A DNA stretch of 64,000 bases, taken from Branchipolynoe longqiensis. Taxonomy: Eukaryota; Annelida; Polychaeta; Phyllodocida; Polynoidae. The DNA lies in assembly GCA_030323885.1 (NCBI GenBank), contig CM059187.1, positions 137,612,415 through 137,676,414 of the forward strand. Direction: 5' to 3'. The notes below the pieces were generated by a model that worked only from the letters and a program-made list of their open reading frames with translations, was not told the origin of the DNA and made no database searches. Numbering within the stretch: position 1 is the first letter of the stretch; every line of letters starts with the position of its first letter. The translations under genes were made by a program, and so were the position numbers. Below are positions 44,576-55,437 of this stretch, piece by piece.

Positions 44576-44615
44576 CCCTCCCACGAAATGGATGCCCTTT
44601 TCCCCCAACAAACAT

Positions 44616-45091
44616 CAGGGCCGTAATCGATTAACATGACCCGGGCGACTCTGGTCATCCGAGTCGTCAGAATTTCAAATCGAACACCGCGAGTGTGGAG
44701 TTGACAAATACATGTGCCTTGTGCAAAATGATCCGACCCCAGTAACCGACCTCTTGGCTGGGGTTGGCTACGAGCGATGATGTCACATTTGCGCTTGTAC
44801 CGTCTTGCAGGATAACAGCTACCAATACCAGTCATACATGTTTTTTAGAATAACCTAGATTAATGAAATGGAAATATAGCTAAACTATCCCATCATAAAA
44901 TACGTTAAATCCTATTTTGCTGTAGTTTTATCGGTTATTAAAAAAAGAAAAAGGTTTGGGACTAGGCCATAATTTTTTCCACCCCGAGCATAGAGAAGCG
45001 TATTCGATTATTTGACCCGAGTCTGTAAGATGTGTGCATGCGCCAAAAAGTGGCTCGGGTGACCCGAGTTGATTAATCGATTACACCCCAG
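44616..45091. mobile_element. Element E, TIR element
   Basis: Left CAGGGCCGTAATCGATTAA; right TTAATCGATTACACCCCAG. GACCCGAGT/ACTCGGGT-like motifs recur inside both ends. No transposase. The right end overlaps the left end of element D. Confidence 0.65.
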
Positions 45092-45848
45092 GGGCCGTAT
45101 GCACGAATCGGGGTTAGGCTTAGCCGGAGTTAAGGCACTAGCCGCGGTTAGCTACCTCAGGGTAGCGGGAGGTTGGAGAAATGTGTGGATCGGTATTCAC
45201 CAATGTTTTAGCCGCTGCGGATAGCTAACCGTGAGTTTATTTATAGATTTGGGAATTCCCTCTGCGTTTCTTCCCATATATTTGGCTCAAATCTATTGAA
45301 TGCGATCATATTTAACAGAATTACATAGGTAATAAGTGAAATTTGATCAATTTAACCCTAAATTCGAAGCGTTATTAAGGCTAACGCCGCATTGGCGGCG
45401 ATATTAATAATTGTATTTTCGAATCGGCGAACGTAAAGCAAGCAAATCGCCGCAGCCGCTGCATCGACGTCGCTTTCCATACTGGCGGCGGCGCCGATTT
45501 GTTGACTGCATGATCGTCGATTCGAAAATATAACTATTAATATCGCCGCCAATGCAGCGGTAGCCTTAATAACGGTTCGAATTTAGGGTGAAATTGATAA
45601 AATTTCACTTATTGCGTATGTAATTCTGTTAAATATGATCGCATTGAATAGATTGACATCCATACACGCACACTAACCGCCCCGGCTAGCAGTAAAACCT
45701 GATTTGAAAATGGTTTAGCTTAGCCGAGGCTACGGTCGGCGGTTAGCCCCAACTCCGATTGGTGCATACCAAATTTTCACATTTAGCCCTGCAGGGATAC
45801 CTTAGCCGCGGTTAAGGCACTAACCCCGATTCGTGCATACGGGCCCTG
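45089..45848. mobile_element. Element D, fold-back element with 140-bp internal arms
   Basis: TIRs of about 28 bp: left CAGGGGCCGTATGCACG, right CGTGCATACGGGCCCTG. Inside, 45290-45430 and 45518-45654 are complementary with few mismatches (AATCTATTGAATGCGATC pairs with GATCGCATTGAATAGATT), leaving an 87-bp loop. Flanks attacacc and tgtacacc (6/8) would fit an 8-bp duplication of a hAT-like element; the CAGGG terminus agrees. Confidence 0.8.
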
Positions 45849-45895
45849 GTGTACACCAGTTCGTCAATTGTGCATATTTTGTGTTGTATTTATTA

Positions 45896-46252
45896 ATGAA
45901 AGTTGCATAGTCCGATGGTTTTGAGTTCCTGTCATTTTCTGAGATAAAGATATTAGGCTGATCGTTATAATCTACCTTACTCTAGTTTGAAGTAACTTTG
46001 ATTTTAAATGGCCAACTTTTGAGATATTTGAGGCATAAACATGCCAAATTAATTTTGGCAAGCATCGCAAAAGTCTGACACCATAGGCTTCTGTAGCGAC
46101 AGATTCTATTCAATTGCATCAGTATTCGTTCTATGTGGTGACAAATGTTTAATGAAGTGTACTAGTATCAAAGTATCTACGTTAGATATGCAGAATAGAA
46201 TCTAGATACTTGCTTTAGTTTTGACAATTTGATGCTAAATATGCAGCTTTAA
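45896..46252 (-). mobile_element. MITE-1, full length
   Basis: Left AAGTTGCATAGTCCGATGG (TTAA mutated to TGAA), right GCAGCT then TTAA. Confidence 0.85.
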
Positions 46253-46261
46253 ACAAGGAAG

Positions 46262-46400
46262 ATTAAAACTGTGGATAATTGGTCTTTCTCATTCCACTGC
46301 CCCGTGCCCTATCCTAGTAATGTTGAGCGCCAGGCTAGGTAGTAACAAGCAGATACTTGGTAAGTTAAAGCATTTATCCCAGTTCAAAATATAGCCCAGG
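46262..46400 (-). mobile_element. SINE-2 fragment
   Basis: GGTCTTTCTCATTCCACTGC to GTTGAGCGCCAGGCTAGG in reverse. Confidence 0.65.
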
Positions 46401-46690
46401 TTAGCGACCTCTGGTTAATAAATGACCTAACACACACACTCTGACAATGTTAACCTCAGGAAGGGTAATGGAGTACATAATATGTTGTTGTCAGCGTTGA
46501 CTGCGCCTTTTGTGTCACAATGCATGTTGTCCTAAACAATGACCTTGTGTTTGTGTATGTTTAAGGGGCTAGACTAAATAACCTACCTAATTGCCAGTTC
46601 GCTCAGTAAATCATACTGCATTGTTCTATTGTATTATATTTATTTCCAGTCTCCATCTATATATATTGTTGGGGGCGGGGGGGGGGGGGT
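46401..46690. other. No gene recognised; G run
   Basis: GGGGGCGGGGGGGGGGGG at about 46671-46689. Confidence 0.4.
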
Positions 46691-46696
46691 ACATTT

Positions 46697-46745
46697 GTTG
46701 TTTAAGCAGGGGAAATTTCAATCGCGGACAATTTGTCTTCGTCAT
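46697..46745 (-). mobile_element. SINE-2 tail fragment
   Basis: GTTTAAGCAGGGGAAATTTC and GACAATTTGTCTTCGTCATT. Confidence 0.6.
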
Positions 46746-46747
46746 TG

Positions 46748-46940
46748 TAATTAAAACAAAAGATTATTACCTGAATTTTTTTTTAATTCCCACTAATTCC
46801 ACTTCTTTTGTGATGACATAATTATGGAGCGATGAAAATAAATTAGGAATGTAAAAAACGAAGTTTTTGAAGGGTTGATTCCAATGTTTATCCTAATTTT
46901 TGGATTGTCGTTTATGGGGTTTTGCGCCTGAATTATTAAT
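46748..46940. mobile_element. MITE-3, left end missing
   Basis: Interior ATTCCCACTAATTCCACTT and right TIR GGGGTTTTGCGCCTGAA. Confidence 0.7.
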
Positions 46941-47356
46941 CTTAAACTCATTGCATAATTCCATAATTCTATGTCTTAGTTAAATGACTGATCGCAATGT
47001 TAGTATTGCGTTTGGTTCAGCGGTAATAGAGCCACTAATAGCGCATTGTAAACACAGTGTTTCCACCTGATCACCCTATTTATCCTATTTAAATCCTATT
47101 TAAATATAAACTACAGCTGGAAACCTCCCACGATAGAGTGTGGTTATTTATAGTTAAGGTTGAATAATCCGATGGTTTTGAGCTTCAGAAATTGTCTGTG
47201 ATAAATACACTAGGTCGATCGCTTAGGTTAATTTGAAGTAACTTTTATTTTAAATGGCAAACTTTGGAGATATTTGATATGAAAACATCCTAAAATAATT
47301 GTGAGAAGCACACCGAAACTATAACCCCCCTTAAGCTTAAGTAAACACAGGTTCTA

Positions 47357-48243
47357 TTAAAGCTGCATAGTCCAATTAAAACATCAAGTTTTAAAAACTA
47401 TAAAAATGATCAAGGTTTGATTCTACATATCTAACTTAGATCATCATCATCATCATGCTGTCGGTCGCGATGCGACAAAGACTGCTTTCATTACTCGACT
47501 CCCGCTCTCCATTTAGCTTTTTGCTGTGAGAGTGATGTCCATGAGTCGGTCTTAATGTCTCTCAGCTTCAGGTTTCTCTTGATGGTATCCTTGAACCGGA
47601 GACGAGGGCACCATCTCTCTCTTGTACATTTCATGAAAGCTGCCTGCAAAAGTGTTGAAGTGCTGCTGGCTTTTGCAAGTTACCAGCGGCACTCTCTCGG
47701 GGAGCAAATAGAGGTTTCACACCGGCAAGAACATGTCCAGACAGGCGCAAAACTATTTGTCCCTGCAGTGGCTGGTCGGGAGATGTTGGGAGTTCCATAC
47801 ATCAACCGCCCTTAATGCTGCCACAGTGACATGGTTTTCTGTTTAGGGTTTGCTCCCTTAGCCTTCGGTTCTGTCAAGAACCTGTACCACAAGGCAGTGG
47901 TTTACAACTCTGCAGGGCAGGGGCATCAAACTCCCTGAGGTATTGCAATACCTGCATACCAGATACTTAGATACTGGTACACTTAATAAACATGTGTCGC
48001 CACATAGAAGGGCATACTGAGGCAATTTAATGGAATATGTTACTGTAGAAGCTTATGGTGTCAGAGTTTTGGCGTGCTTGCCTAAATTAATTTTGCATGT
48101 TTGCACTTCAAGTATCTCAAAAGTTAGCCATTTAAAATAAAAGTTACTTCAAACTACAGTGAGGTCGATCATTGACTCTCAACCTAATATATTTATCTTA
48201 GAAAATGTCAGAAACTCAAAACCATCGGACCATGCAACTTTAA
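47357..48243 (+). mobile_element. Inner MITE-1 carrying a LINE 3' end
   Basis: TTAA at 47357 and 48240. Interrupted at 47442-47964. Left AGCTGCATAGTCCAATT; right CATCGGACCATGCAACT. Confidence 0.85.
47442..47964 (-). mobile_element. 5'-truncated LINE, 523 bp, with end of its reverse-transcriptase ORF
   Basis: 8-bp target duplication acttagat (47434-47441, 47965-47972). The minus frame reads CPRLRFKD, TIKRNLKLRDIKTDSW and KAKWRAGVE before TAA, matching the 22.4-kb copy residue for residue over most of its length. (TGA)n 3' end. Upstream of this the frame is broken. Confidence 0.85.
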
Positions 48244-48395
48244 ATAAAAATAGTAATCCCTTCTATGCAACAAAATATGCTAAATTAATTAATAACTGCA
48301 CTAGTATCTAAGTTTAGATATTTAGAATCAAATCTAGATAAGTGCTTTGGTTTTTTAAATTGATATGCTTTCATCGGATTATGCAAATTGAACAC

Positions 48396-48557
48396 TATGT
48401 CAGGGGATTGTTAAAAAAAAAATCAGTTGCCATGGAGACTTGCAGAGGGTGCTTCGGTCTTCATATTATACTGCTTTGTTCCCGGGGTGATCGGGATGCA
48501 GACAGACCACAATGGCCGCCGCCGTCACTCACCAACATCCCTTGCATACAGACGATG
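48396..48557. other. No feature recognised
   Basis: Short spacer; GC-richer patch at 48480-48530. Confidence 0.4.
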
Positions 48558-48901
48558 TTAAAGTTGCATAGTCCGATGGTTTAGAATTTCTGTAGTTTTT
48601 TCTGAGATAAATATATTAGATCGATCAGTAGTATCTACTTTACCTTAGTTCAAAGTTACTTTTATTTTAAATGGTAAACTTTTGAGATATTTTGAGTGCA
48701 AATGTGGAAATTAGTTTTGGCTAGCTTGTAAAAACTCTGACACCATAGACTTCTGCAGTAACAGGTTCTGTTAAATTGATTCAGTATTGCTTTCAATGCA
48801 GAAACAAATGCATCAGTATCTAAGTTAGATATGTAAAATCAAATGTAGATAATTGGTTTGGTTTTGAAAATTTGATATTTCATCAGACCATGCAGCTTTA
48901 A
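48558..48901 (-). mobile_element. MITE-1, full length
   Basis: TTAA at both ends; AGTTGCATAGTCCGATGG left, CATGCAGCT right. 344 bp. Confidence 0.85.
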
Positions 48902-49263
48902 TTGTTAGTAAAGAGAGCTAGCTACTCCTAAGAGCCAAGAGCTGCTCAGAAATACAATGTATGTGGGTCATTCTCAGAAACTGTGTACCACAATTTTTTG
49001 TATCGGCGTTACATGGTTATTGATTTAGCTTTCTTTTTTTGGGGGTAGTAAGGCAAATAATGATGGTTGACTATATGTGTTAATTATGTTAGCAATAACA
49101 CATCCATTTAATCTGTCATATCAAATTTGCTTATTTGATTTTGCGCTAAAGCAAAGATATGAACATTTGCCTATCGACACTATCCATCTGCCCAAACTTT
49201 GTTTTCAACTTTCTTTCTTGGAAGAAACAGTTCTTTTGACTTACGTGTATTCAATAGAATCTT
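48902..49263. other. No feature recognised
   Basis: AT-rich; a 65-residue frame (49077-49274) has no domain. Confidence 0.4.
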
Positions 49264-49552
49264 GTTTGAGCTAATCACGTCATGAGCAGCTCGTCATGAG
49301 CAGCTCGTCATGGGCATCACGTCGTGAGCAGTTCGTCATGAGCAGCACGTCGAGAACAGCTCTTGGTGAAAAGCTCGTCATGAGCAGCACATCATGAGCA
49401 ACACGTCATGAGCAGCTCGTCATGGGCATCACGAAGTGAGCAGTTCGTCGTTCGCAGCTCGTCGTTCGCAGCTCATCATGAGCAGCTCGTCATGAGCAGC
49501 GCCTCGAGGCAGCACGTCACGAGCAGCTCGCCGTGAACAGCTGCGTTTATTT
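49264..49552. repeat. (TCATGAGCAGCTCG)n 14-bp array
   Basis: About 20 units with CAGCACGTC and GGGCATCACG variants. The unit is nearly self-complementary (GAGCAGCTC). Confidence 0.9.
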
Positions 49553-49740
49553 AAGGTACACAGACAAACTCTTCTCTAAATGTGGCAATATTTACATGCG
49601 GTTTGGGAGACTGTGCTGCCTGGTGACCTTTGTGTGAAATATTTCTTAGATCGGCTCGCTGCCAACGTTGCCATGACAACCGATGCGTCTGGGAGCAGCC
49701 TAATGCCGGCTGGTGTAAAGGTCGGTGGGTGGTTCGGTTA

Positions 49741-50472
49741 TGCCCCTGTCACACTACGACGTGACTACGTCAGCGTAGGCAGAACGTGAAAATAATTATA
49801 TTACGTCGACGTTATGGGCGTAATATGCAAATTGTGGACGTGAGCGTAACGTGAAAGTAACGTTGGTGTACGTCGTGACCTTAGCTGTAACGTGACAACG
49901 TTAGGGGGGAGGGGTAATTGGCGACGTGACCGGGCGTTAGTGTAACGTGAGCGTAACGTCGCCGTAACGGGTGCGACGTGGACGTAACGTGACCGTAACA
50001 CCACCGTAACGCCACCGTAACGTGACCGTAACGTGACCGTAACGTGACCGTAACGTGACCGTAACGTGACCGTAACCGTGACCGTAACCGTGACCGTAAC
50101 GTGACCGTAACGTGACCGTAACGTGACCGTAACGTGCAAAATGCTGGCCACACGTTGCTCCCACCCGGGCCGTCGGTCTGACGTGACATAACGTGACTCT
50201 AACGTCAGTTACGCTGCTATAACGATCGCGGAACGTCTACCTAACGTCATTGTCACGTCATCCCGACGTAACGGCTTCACGTCGAGATACGTCGAAAGTT
50301 TTGAACAGGTTCAAAACCTTGACGCGCGCCGACGTAACATGACGTAGCTCGACGTCACTCTAACGTCATTATGACGTCATCATAACGTAACCCAACGTAC
50401 GGCAACGTTATGACGAAAAATCGTCACGTTACGCTCACGTTGGCTCGTTACGTCGTAGTGTGACAGGGGTAT
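49741..50472. mobile_element. Element C, TIR element with motif-filled interior
   Basis: Left TGCCCCTGTCACACTACGAC, right GTCGTAGTGTGACAGGGGTA, with TTA next to both ends. Between them the sequence is built of ACGTGAC, CGTAACGTG and their complements. A regular 11-bp CGTAACGTGAC array occupies about 50010-50140. No transposase frame. Confidence 0.85.
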
Positions 50473-51221
50473 TAGATTGTGTTTTGTGAGTGTTGTGTAG
50501 GTGGATGTAGAAGGATCAGACCGTAGACACAATAGGTTTTTTTGCGTAATGACTGATTCGAAGCCTTATCGCTGAGCAATTAATGAGAACATTCTACTTA
50601 AGCATCTGTGTTATAATAGCAATTGCTTTTTACACATACATGTGGGTTGAAATCTTATTCAAATTTGCATTGATACTTTGACTTTTTTTAATGTACCAAT
50701 TGTACTTTTTATGGCCATGGGACAGTAACAAAAATTGTTTGATTTATCTAAATGCTTTTGTTTCATTAATCGCGCATTGAAATTATTGCAAAAATGTATG
50801 GACTTTGCTTTAGTACCAAATGTACCGGCATCAAAGGCTATAAATGTCTATGGAGTCTTCCTGGAATTAGCATTAACAAATATCTTTGGTTAAATGCTTA
50901 ATGATATTAGGTAGGCTTGATATGTAAATAAGCATTCTAATTAGATATGCTTGATTGTTTATACACACTTACACTCAATGCATTGAGAAAATATGTCCTC
51001 TTTTAACAATAATAATAATATATGTATATCATAACTACATTGAAATGTACATTAGAAATACTATTTTCTGTCAGCAGAATTTCGTTTTTGTAAACGTTTC
51101 ATTAAGTTAATTATTATATATACCTTATATTATATATTTATTTGGAGACATTTGACAAAAATATCAAATTAATTTCTGCATTCACATCACATATTTCAAC
51201 AGTGGAGAAGTTCTCTTAAAT
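50473..51221. other. No feature recognised
   Basis: 0.75 kb of AT-rich unique-looking DNA with one (AAT)n stretch at about 51009. Confidence 0.45.
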
Positions 51222-51598
51222 TTAAAGTTGCATAGTCCGATGGTTTTGAGTTTCTGAAATTTTCTGAGATAAATTAGGTTGATCGTTATGTTGATCGTTG
51301 AACATTAGGTTGATCGTTACTATGTATCTTACATTGAAGTAACCTTTATTTTAAGTGGCTAACTTCTGAGATATTTGAAGTGGAACCATGCTAAATTAAT
51401 TTTGGCAAGCACGCCAAAACTCTGACCCCATAGGCTTCTGCAGTAACAGGTTCTATTCAATTGCCTCAGTATTCCCGTCGATGTTGTGACAAATGCTTAA
51501 TAAGCGCACCAGTATCTAAGTTATATATGTTTAATCAAATTTAGATAATTGTTTTGGTTTTGAAAATTTGATATTTTCATCAGACTATGCAGCTTTAA
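51222..51598 (-). mobile_element. MITE-1, full length
   Basis: TTAA at both ends. A 22-bp internal duplication (GTTGATCGTTATGTTGATCG) lengthens this copy to 377 bp. Confidence 0.85.
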
Positions 51599-51604
51599 CT
51601 TGCA

Positions 51605-52236
51605 TACCGTTTGGGCAAGAATACATGTTTAATAATGCTACAGAATCTAAGTTTGATCTGTAGGATCAACCGCTAGATAGGTGCTTTGAGTTAGAAAACT
51701 GGATGCTATTGTCATGGGTGTGATGAAAATGGGAAATACTGTGCCTAGAGCGGGACTCGAACCCACATCTCTTTGCATTCCGGGCCAGTGTGCTAACCAT
51801 TACACCACCTAGGCTCCCTGATATCAATACACTCCCCACGCCTACCTGTCTATGTGGTTACTTGCCTGAGAGGTCAGTGCAGACCACTACACCTCGTCCC
51901 CCTGGAATTGTAAGTCTTGTAATGCTTACAATTACATACATACAGGCAATGCACTAACACATACATACACAGGGTAGGTTCAACAACCATACAGCGCGTA
52001 GCATGTACAGGATCCTGATCACGGCAACCAGTGTCATGGGTGTGATGAAAATGGGAAATACTGTGCCTAGAGCGGGACTCGAACCCACATCTCTTTGCAT
52101 TCCGGGCCAGTGTGCTAACCATTACACCACCTAGGCTCCCTGATATCAATACACTCCCCACGCCTACCTGTCTATGTGGTTACTTGCCTGAGAGGTCAGT
52201 GCAGACCACTACACTATCATCGAACTATGCAGTTAC
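51605..52236 (-). mobile_element. MITE-1 right-half remnant holding SINE-4
   Basis: 51605-51710 follows MITE-1 from 'caagaatacatgtttaataatg' to 'ggatgctatt'; the end ATCATCGAACTATGCAGTT is at 52216-52234, after the SINE-4 block. Confidence 0.6.
51711..52214 (-). mobile_element. SINE-4: two identical 182-bp tRNA-like units around a 140-bp spacer
   Basis: 51711-51892 and 52033-52214 appear identical. On minus each holds GCCTAGGTGGTGTAATGG and GGGTTCGAGTCCCGC with a paired acceptor stem (GCCTAGG with TCTAGGC), D-arm and T-arm like eukaryotic tRNA-Gln. The anticodon stem does not pair and no U33 is present, so it is a tRNA-derived repeat and not a working tRNA. Confidence 0.75.
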
Positions 52237-52240
52237 ACCT

Positions 52241-52578
52241 TTGTTTGTTTGGGGTTTACATCCTGGCAACATCTAAGATCACACCTCAGGATGGGTACCG
52301 ACTTGTGACGGTGTGCACTCATGACGACTTTAGAGTGCTGCCCCACTCGGAGACCAGGCCACTGCCACCATGACCACGACCCAATTTCCCACTCGGTCAC
52401 ATTATCCTGATACTGAGCTAACCAGTCCTTGCCCTATCCTATTAATGCTGAAAAATAGGCTAGGTAACGGCAAGTATCAATTTTTTAAGTCATTGATTTG
52501 CCTCGGCCGGGTTACACCTCCGAACCTTCCGCACGGGAATCCTGCTGCGTTCTACCGAATCGGCCACCACATCGAGCT
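52241..52578 (-). mobile_element. SINE-1, full length
   Basis: From GGGTTTACATCCTGGCAAC to CCGAATCGGCCACCACATCG. Confidence 0.9.
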
Positions 52579-52730
52579 TTTAATTAGACGCAGAACATGA
52601 CCAGATGGGATGGCTGAATGAGTTGAAGGTCCATGTCGCGATTTGGTCGATCATGGGATTCGAACCCACAGGATCGAATCCCTGGTCGAGTCAAATCAAT
52701 GACTTAGAAATTGATACTTGTTTCTCGGCA

Positions 52731-53084
52731 TTAAAGCTGCATAGTCCGATGAAATATTAAATTTTCAAAACCAAACCAATCATCTAAATTTGATTTGACA
52801 TATCTAACTTAGATACTGATGCACTTATTAAGCAGTTATTGTTGCATTGAAGGCAATACTCAGACAATTTAAGAGAACCTGTTACTGCAGAAATCTATGG
52901 TGTCAGAGTTTTGGCAAGTAGCCAAAAACTAATTTCCATCTTTGCACTCAGAATATCTCAAAGGTTCACCATTTAAAATAAAAGTAACTTTGAACTAATG
53001 TAAAGTAGATACTAGTGATCGATCTAATATATTTATCTCATAAAAAATGCAGAAATTCAAAACCATCGGACTATGCAACTTTAA
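52731..53084 (+). mobile_element. MITE-1, full length, inside SINE-1
   Basis: TTAA at both ends (52731, 53081); AGCTGCATAGTCCGATG left, CATCGGACTATGCAACT right. 354 bp. Confidence 0.9.
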
Positions 53085-53136
53085 TGCTCCACATTATTAG
53101 GATAGAGAAAGGACTGGTTGGCTCAGTGTCAGGATG

Positions 53137-53440
53137 ATGCGCGAGAAGGAAGAACAGAGGCGGCAGTGGGAAAACTGAAGCGTTTATTGTGACGCCTCGG
53201 GCAACATACAGAGAACAGTGAGAGGACAGAAACATATGACACATGTAAGGTAAACGGTACAGAGGGCAACAGCAGGAGGGTAGCACAGGCTGAGGAGGCA
53301 GAGAAGCAAATAAGAGGGGGCTTCAATGAGGAGCAACAGGCTCGTGAGGTGCCAATAAGTGAGGGGCTCATGAGGAGCAAGATAAATACAGGAGGGGGCT
53401 TCATAGGGAGCATATGTCAGCGTTTGGTAGAGGGGGGGGG
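53137..53440 (-). repeat. B2 repeat of the split-repeat element
   Basis: Outer end GATGCGCGAGAAGG lies directly against the host SINE (AGTGTCAGGAT). Confidence 0.75.
53183..53188 (-). terminator. Polyadenylation signal candidate in B2
   Basis: Minus-strand AATAAA about 46 nt before the element end. Confidence 0.5.
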
Positions 53441-53499
53441 GCCGAGGAGCCTCCCACAGCAGAGGGGGGAGGCGTAGAGTGAGGAGGAGATTTGGGTGG

Positions 53500-53998
53500 T
53501 GTGGGGTGGAGAAGAAGAGGGACAGGAGCTGGAGGCGGCTGGAGGCTGAGTGCCTGAGGGAGGCGGGCGGGCGGCATTATAAGGGGGGAAGTGAGCAGAG
53601 GCAGAAGGGGGTGAGTCGCTCAGGGACGGGGGGAAGTGAGCAGAGGCGGGGGTGAGTCGTCAGGGCCGGGGGGAAAGTGAGCAGTGGGGGTGGGCAGGGG
53701 GGGAGTCGCACAGCGGCCGGGGGAGGGTGACGAGTGGAGCAGCGGGCGTCGCGCGAGGCGAGAGGGATGGGTGAAAGCGGGTAGAGGGGGGGGTGTAGAG
53801 GGGGGGGGGAAGTCGTAGGGCCGGGGGGGGATGTGAGCTCAGCGGCAGGAGTGGGGGGGGTGAGTCGCTCAGGGCCGGGGGAGGGTGAGGAAGTGAGCAG
53901 CGGGCGTCGCGCGAGCGCGCGAGTTGCTGGGTGGAAGCGGGTAGAGGGGTGGGGAGTCGTCTCCCTCCCCGCGCATTCAACGAAATGCTTCGCATTCG
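53500..53998 (-). repeat. A2 repeat of the split-repeat element
   Basis: It matches A1 over its whole length, with outer end GCGCATTCAACGAAATGC. It abuts B1 at 53998/53999 without intervening sequence. Confidence 0.75.
53577..53582 (-). promoter_or_regulatory. TATA-box candidate in A2
   Basis: TTATAA at the same place as in A1. Confidence 0.5.
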
Positions 53999-54330
53999 AG
54001 AATGCGCGAGAAGGAAGAACAGAGGCCGGCAGTGGGAAAACTGAAGCGGTTATTGTGACGCCGTCGGGCAACATTACAGAGAACAGTGAAAGGACAGAAA
54101 AAAATATGACACAATGTAAGGTAAACGGTTACAAGCAGGGCCAACAGAGGAAGGTGCACAGGCTGAGGAGGCGAGAGCAATAAGAGCGGGCTCATGCGGA
54201 GCAACAGGCCTCGTGAGGAGCAATAAGTGAGGGGCTCATGAGGAGCAGACAGATAATACAGGAGGGGAACTAGGGAGCATGTCAGAGTTCTGGTAGAGGG
54301 CTGGGGCCGAGGGGGAGGGAGGCCCTCCGC
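53999..54330 (-). repeat. B1 repeat of the split-repeat element
   Basis: Starts (plus) AATGCGCGAGAAGGAAGAAC. Relative to B2 it differs mostly by single-base insertions and deletions. The polyadenylation motif is altered here to AATAAC. Confidence 0.75.
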
Positions 54331-54721
54331 CAAAGAGTGGAGAGGGCTAGAGGCGCGCCGTGGCGGGGGCGCGGGGCGCCCGAGGCGGGGCCCGGAGAGG
54401 CAGGCCCCTGGTTTGAGAAGAGGTCCGGGGGCCTACGTGGTAAGGGGGGAGCGGCGCGGCCAAAAAAAAGGAGGCCGCTCCTGAGGCCTTGGGGGGAGGA
54501 GGTCGGCGATGGGTCGAGCAGGGGGGCAAGCGAACTCCTCAGGGCTGGGCAGGGTGGGTCTCTCGTTGAGGCTGGGCTGGGTCGTCGAGGTTGTGAGGTG
54601 CGAGGTGATTGATCTCGGATCTTCTGGGCGGCGTTTCGATCGGTGTTCGCTGGGTGCGTCGGTGGGCGTCTCGGGGCTGTCGGGAATGGTTGGGAAGAGG
54701 TGCAGGCCTAGGCCGGCGGAT

Positions 54722-55074
54722 TCAAAAATCGCCGAGGCGGCCGGCGGGTCTGGCGCTCACGGGCTTGCTGGCGCGGCATCCGGCCTCGCTGTGCATTGTT
54801 AGTATGCCCGCACGTTGGCGCAATACGCACAGACGTTGGCCGGCGCCTCCTGTCTCCCACCTCGCGTGAGCCTTCGAGAGGTGCCGATCGCACGAGGCGG
54901 GATCGCGGTGCCAAGCGGAGCAGGGTAGCCCGTGGGAGCGTGCATTATCATAGCGGTGCGGGTGTAGGTTGATGCCGGGGCAGGTGTGCGCTGGCCCCAT
55001 CGTCGCTCGGGGAGTGGTGTTGACTGGGTGGTGGGCGTGGTGAGGCGAGTCGAGCCTGAGCGGTTGAGGGACAA
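54722..55074 (-). pseudogene. Cys/His-rich coding remnant in the internal region
   Basis: Overlapping minus frames carry HTCPGINLHPHR, LPCSAWHRDPASCDRHLSKAH and, in another phase, NVCAYCANVRAY. These look like zinc-binding segments broken by frameshifts; neither frame alone gives a standard zinc-finger spacing. Position in the element is between the first frame and B1. Confidence 0.35.
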
Positions 55075-55437
55075 CGGGTCATGCCACCCCCTGGGGGAGC
55101 CTTCCGTCCGCGATCAGGAAAAGATTAGTCTATGAGTACCGGAGGACGGTGGGCAGGGGTGGTTGAGGTCGTCTCTCATGAGGGTGAGGTGAGTGTTGGT
55201 GTAGGCCTGGAGGGAGTGATCGGGAAGGATGGTGGTTGACATGGAGAGGAGGGCGCGGCTGGAACTCGTCCCTTGGTGCTTCTCCGAGCTTGACTGCCTT
55301 GCGCCCCGCACCCCTCTCGCGAGGTCGTAGGGAAGAGGTAATCGGCTGGTCCCTCGGCGGCGTCGGTTCGATGCGCCTCGGTGGAGCGGATGGCTTGTCG
55401 CGGACCGGTCGGCGCGGATAGAGGGGGCCGGGAGTAG

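Larger units (their letters stand above)
47154..48391 (-). mobile_element. Outer MITE-1 split by an inner MITE-1
   Basis: Pieces 47154-47360 and 48240-48391 form one minus-strand MITE-1, broken at TTCTATTAA, its internal TTAA. The outer TIRs are decayed (AAGGTTGAATAATCCGATGG; CATCGGATTATGCAAATTG). Confidence 0.75.

Noticed and set aside
47555..47815. 86-residue plus frame over the LINE fragment
   Set aside because: Antisense to the LINE ORF, whose minus frame has the recognisable C-terminus.
49801..50189. Arg/Val/Thr-rich frames of about 100 residues
   Set aside because: Translation of the CGTAACGTGAC array in element C.
51750..51825. Functional tRNA gene on minus
   Set aside because: The anticodon stem does not pair, U33 is missing, and an identical unit occurs 322 bp away within a SINE.
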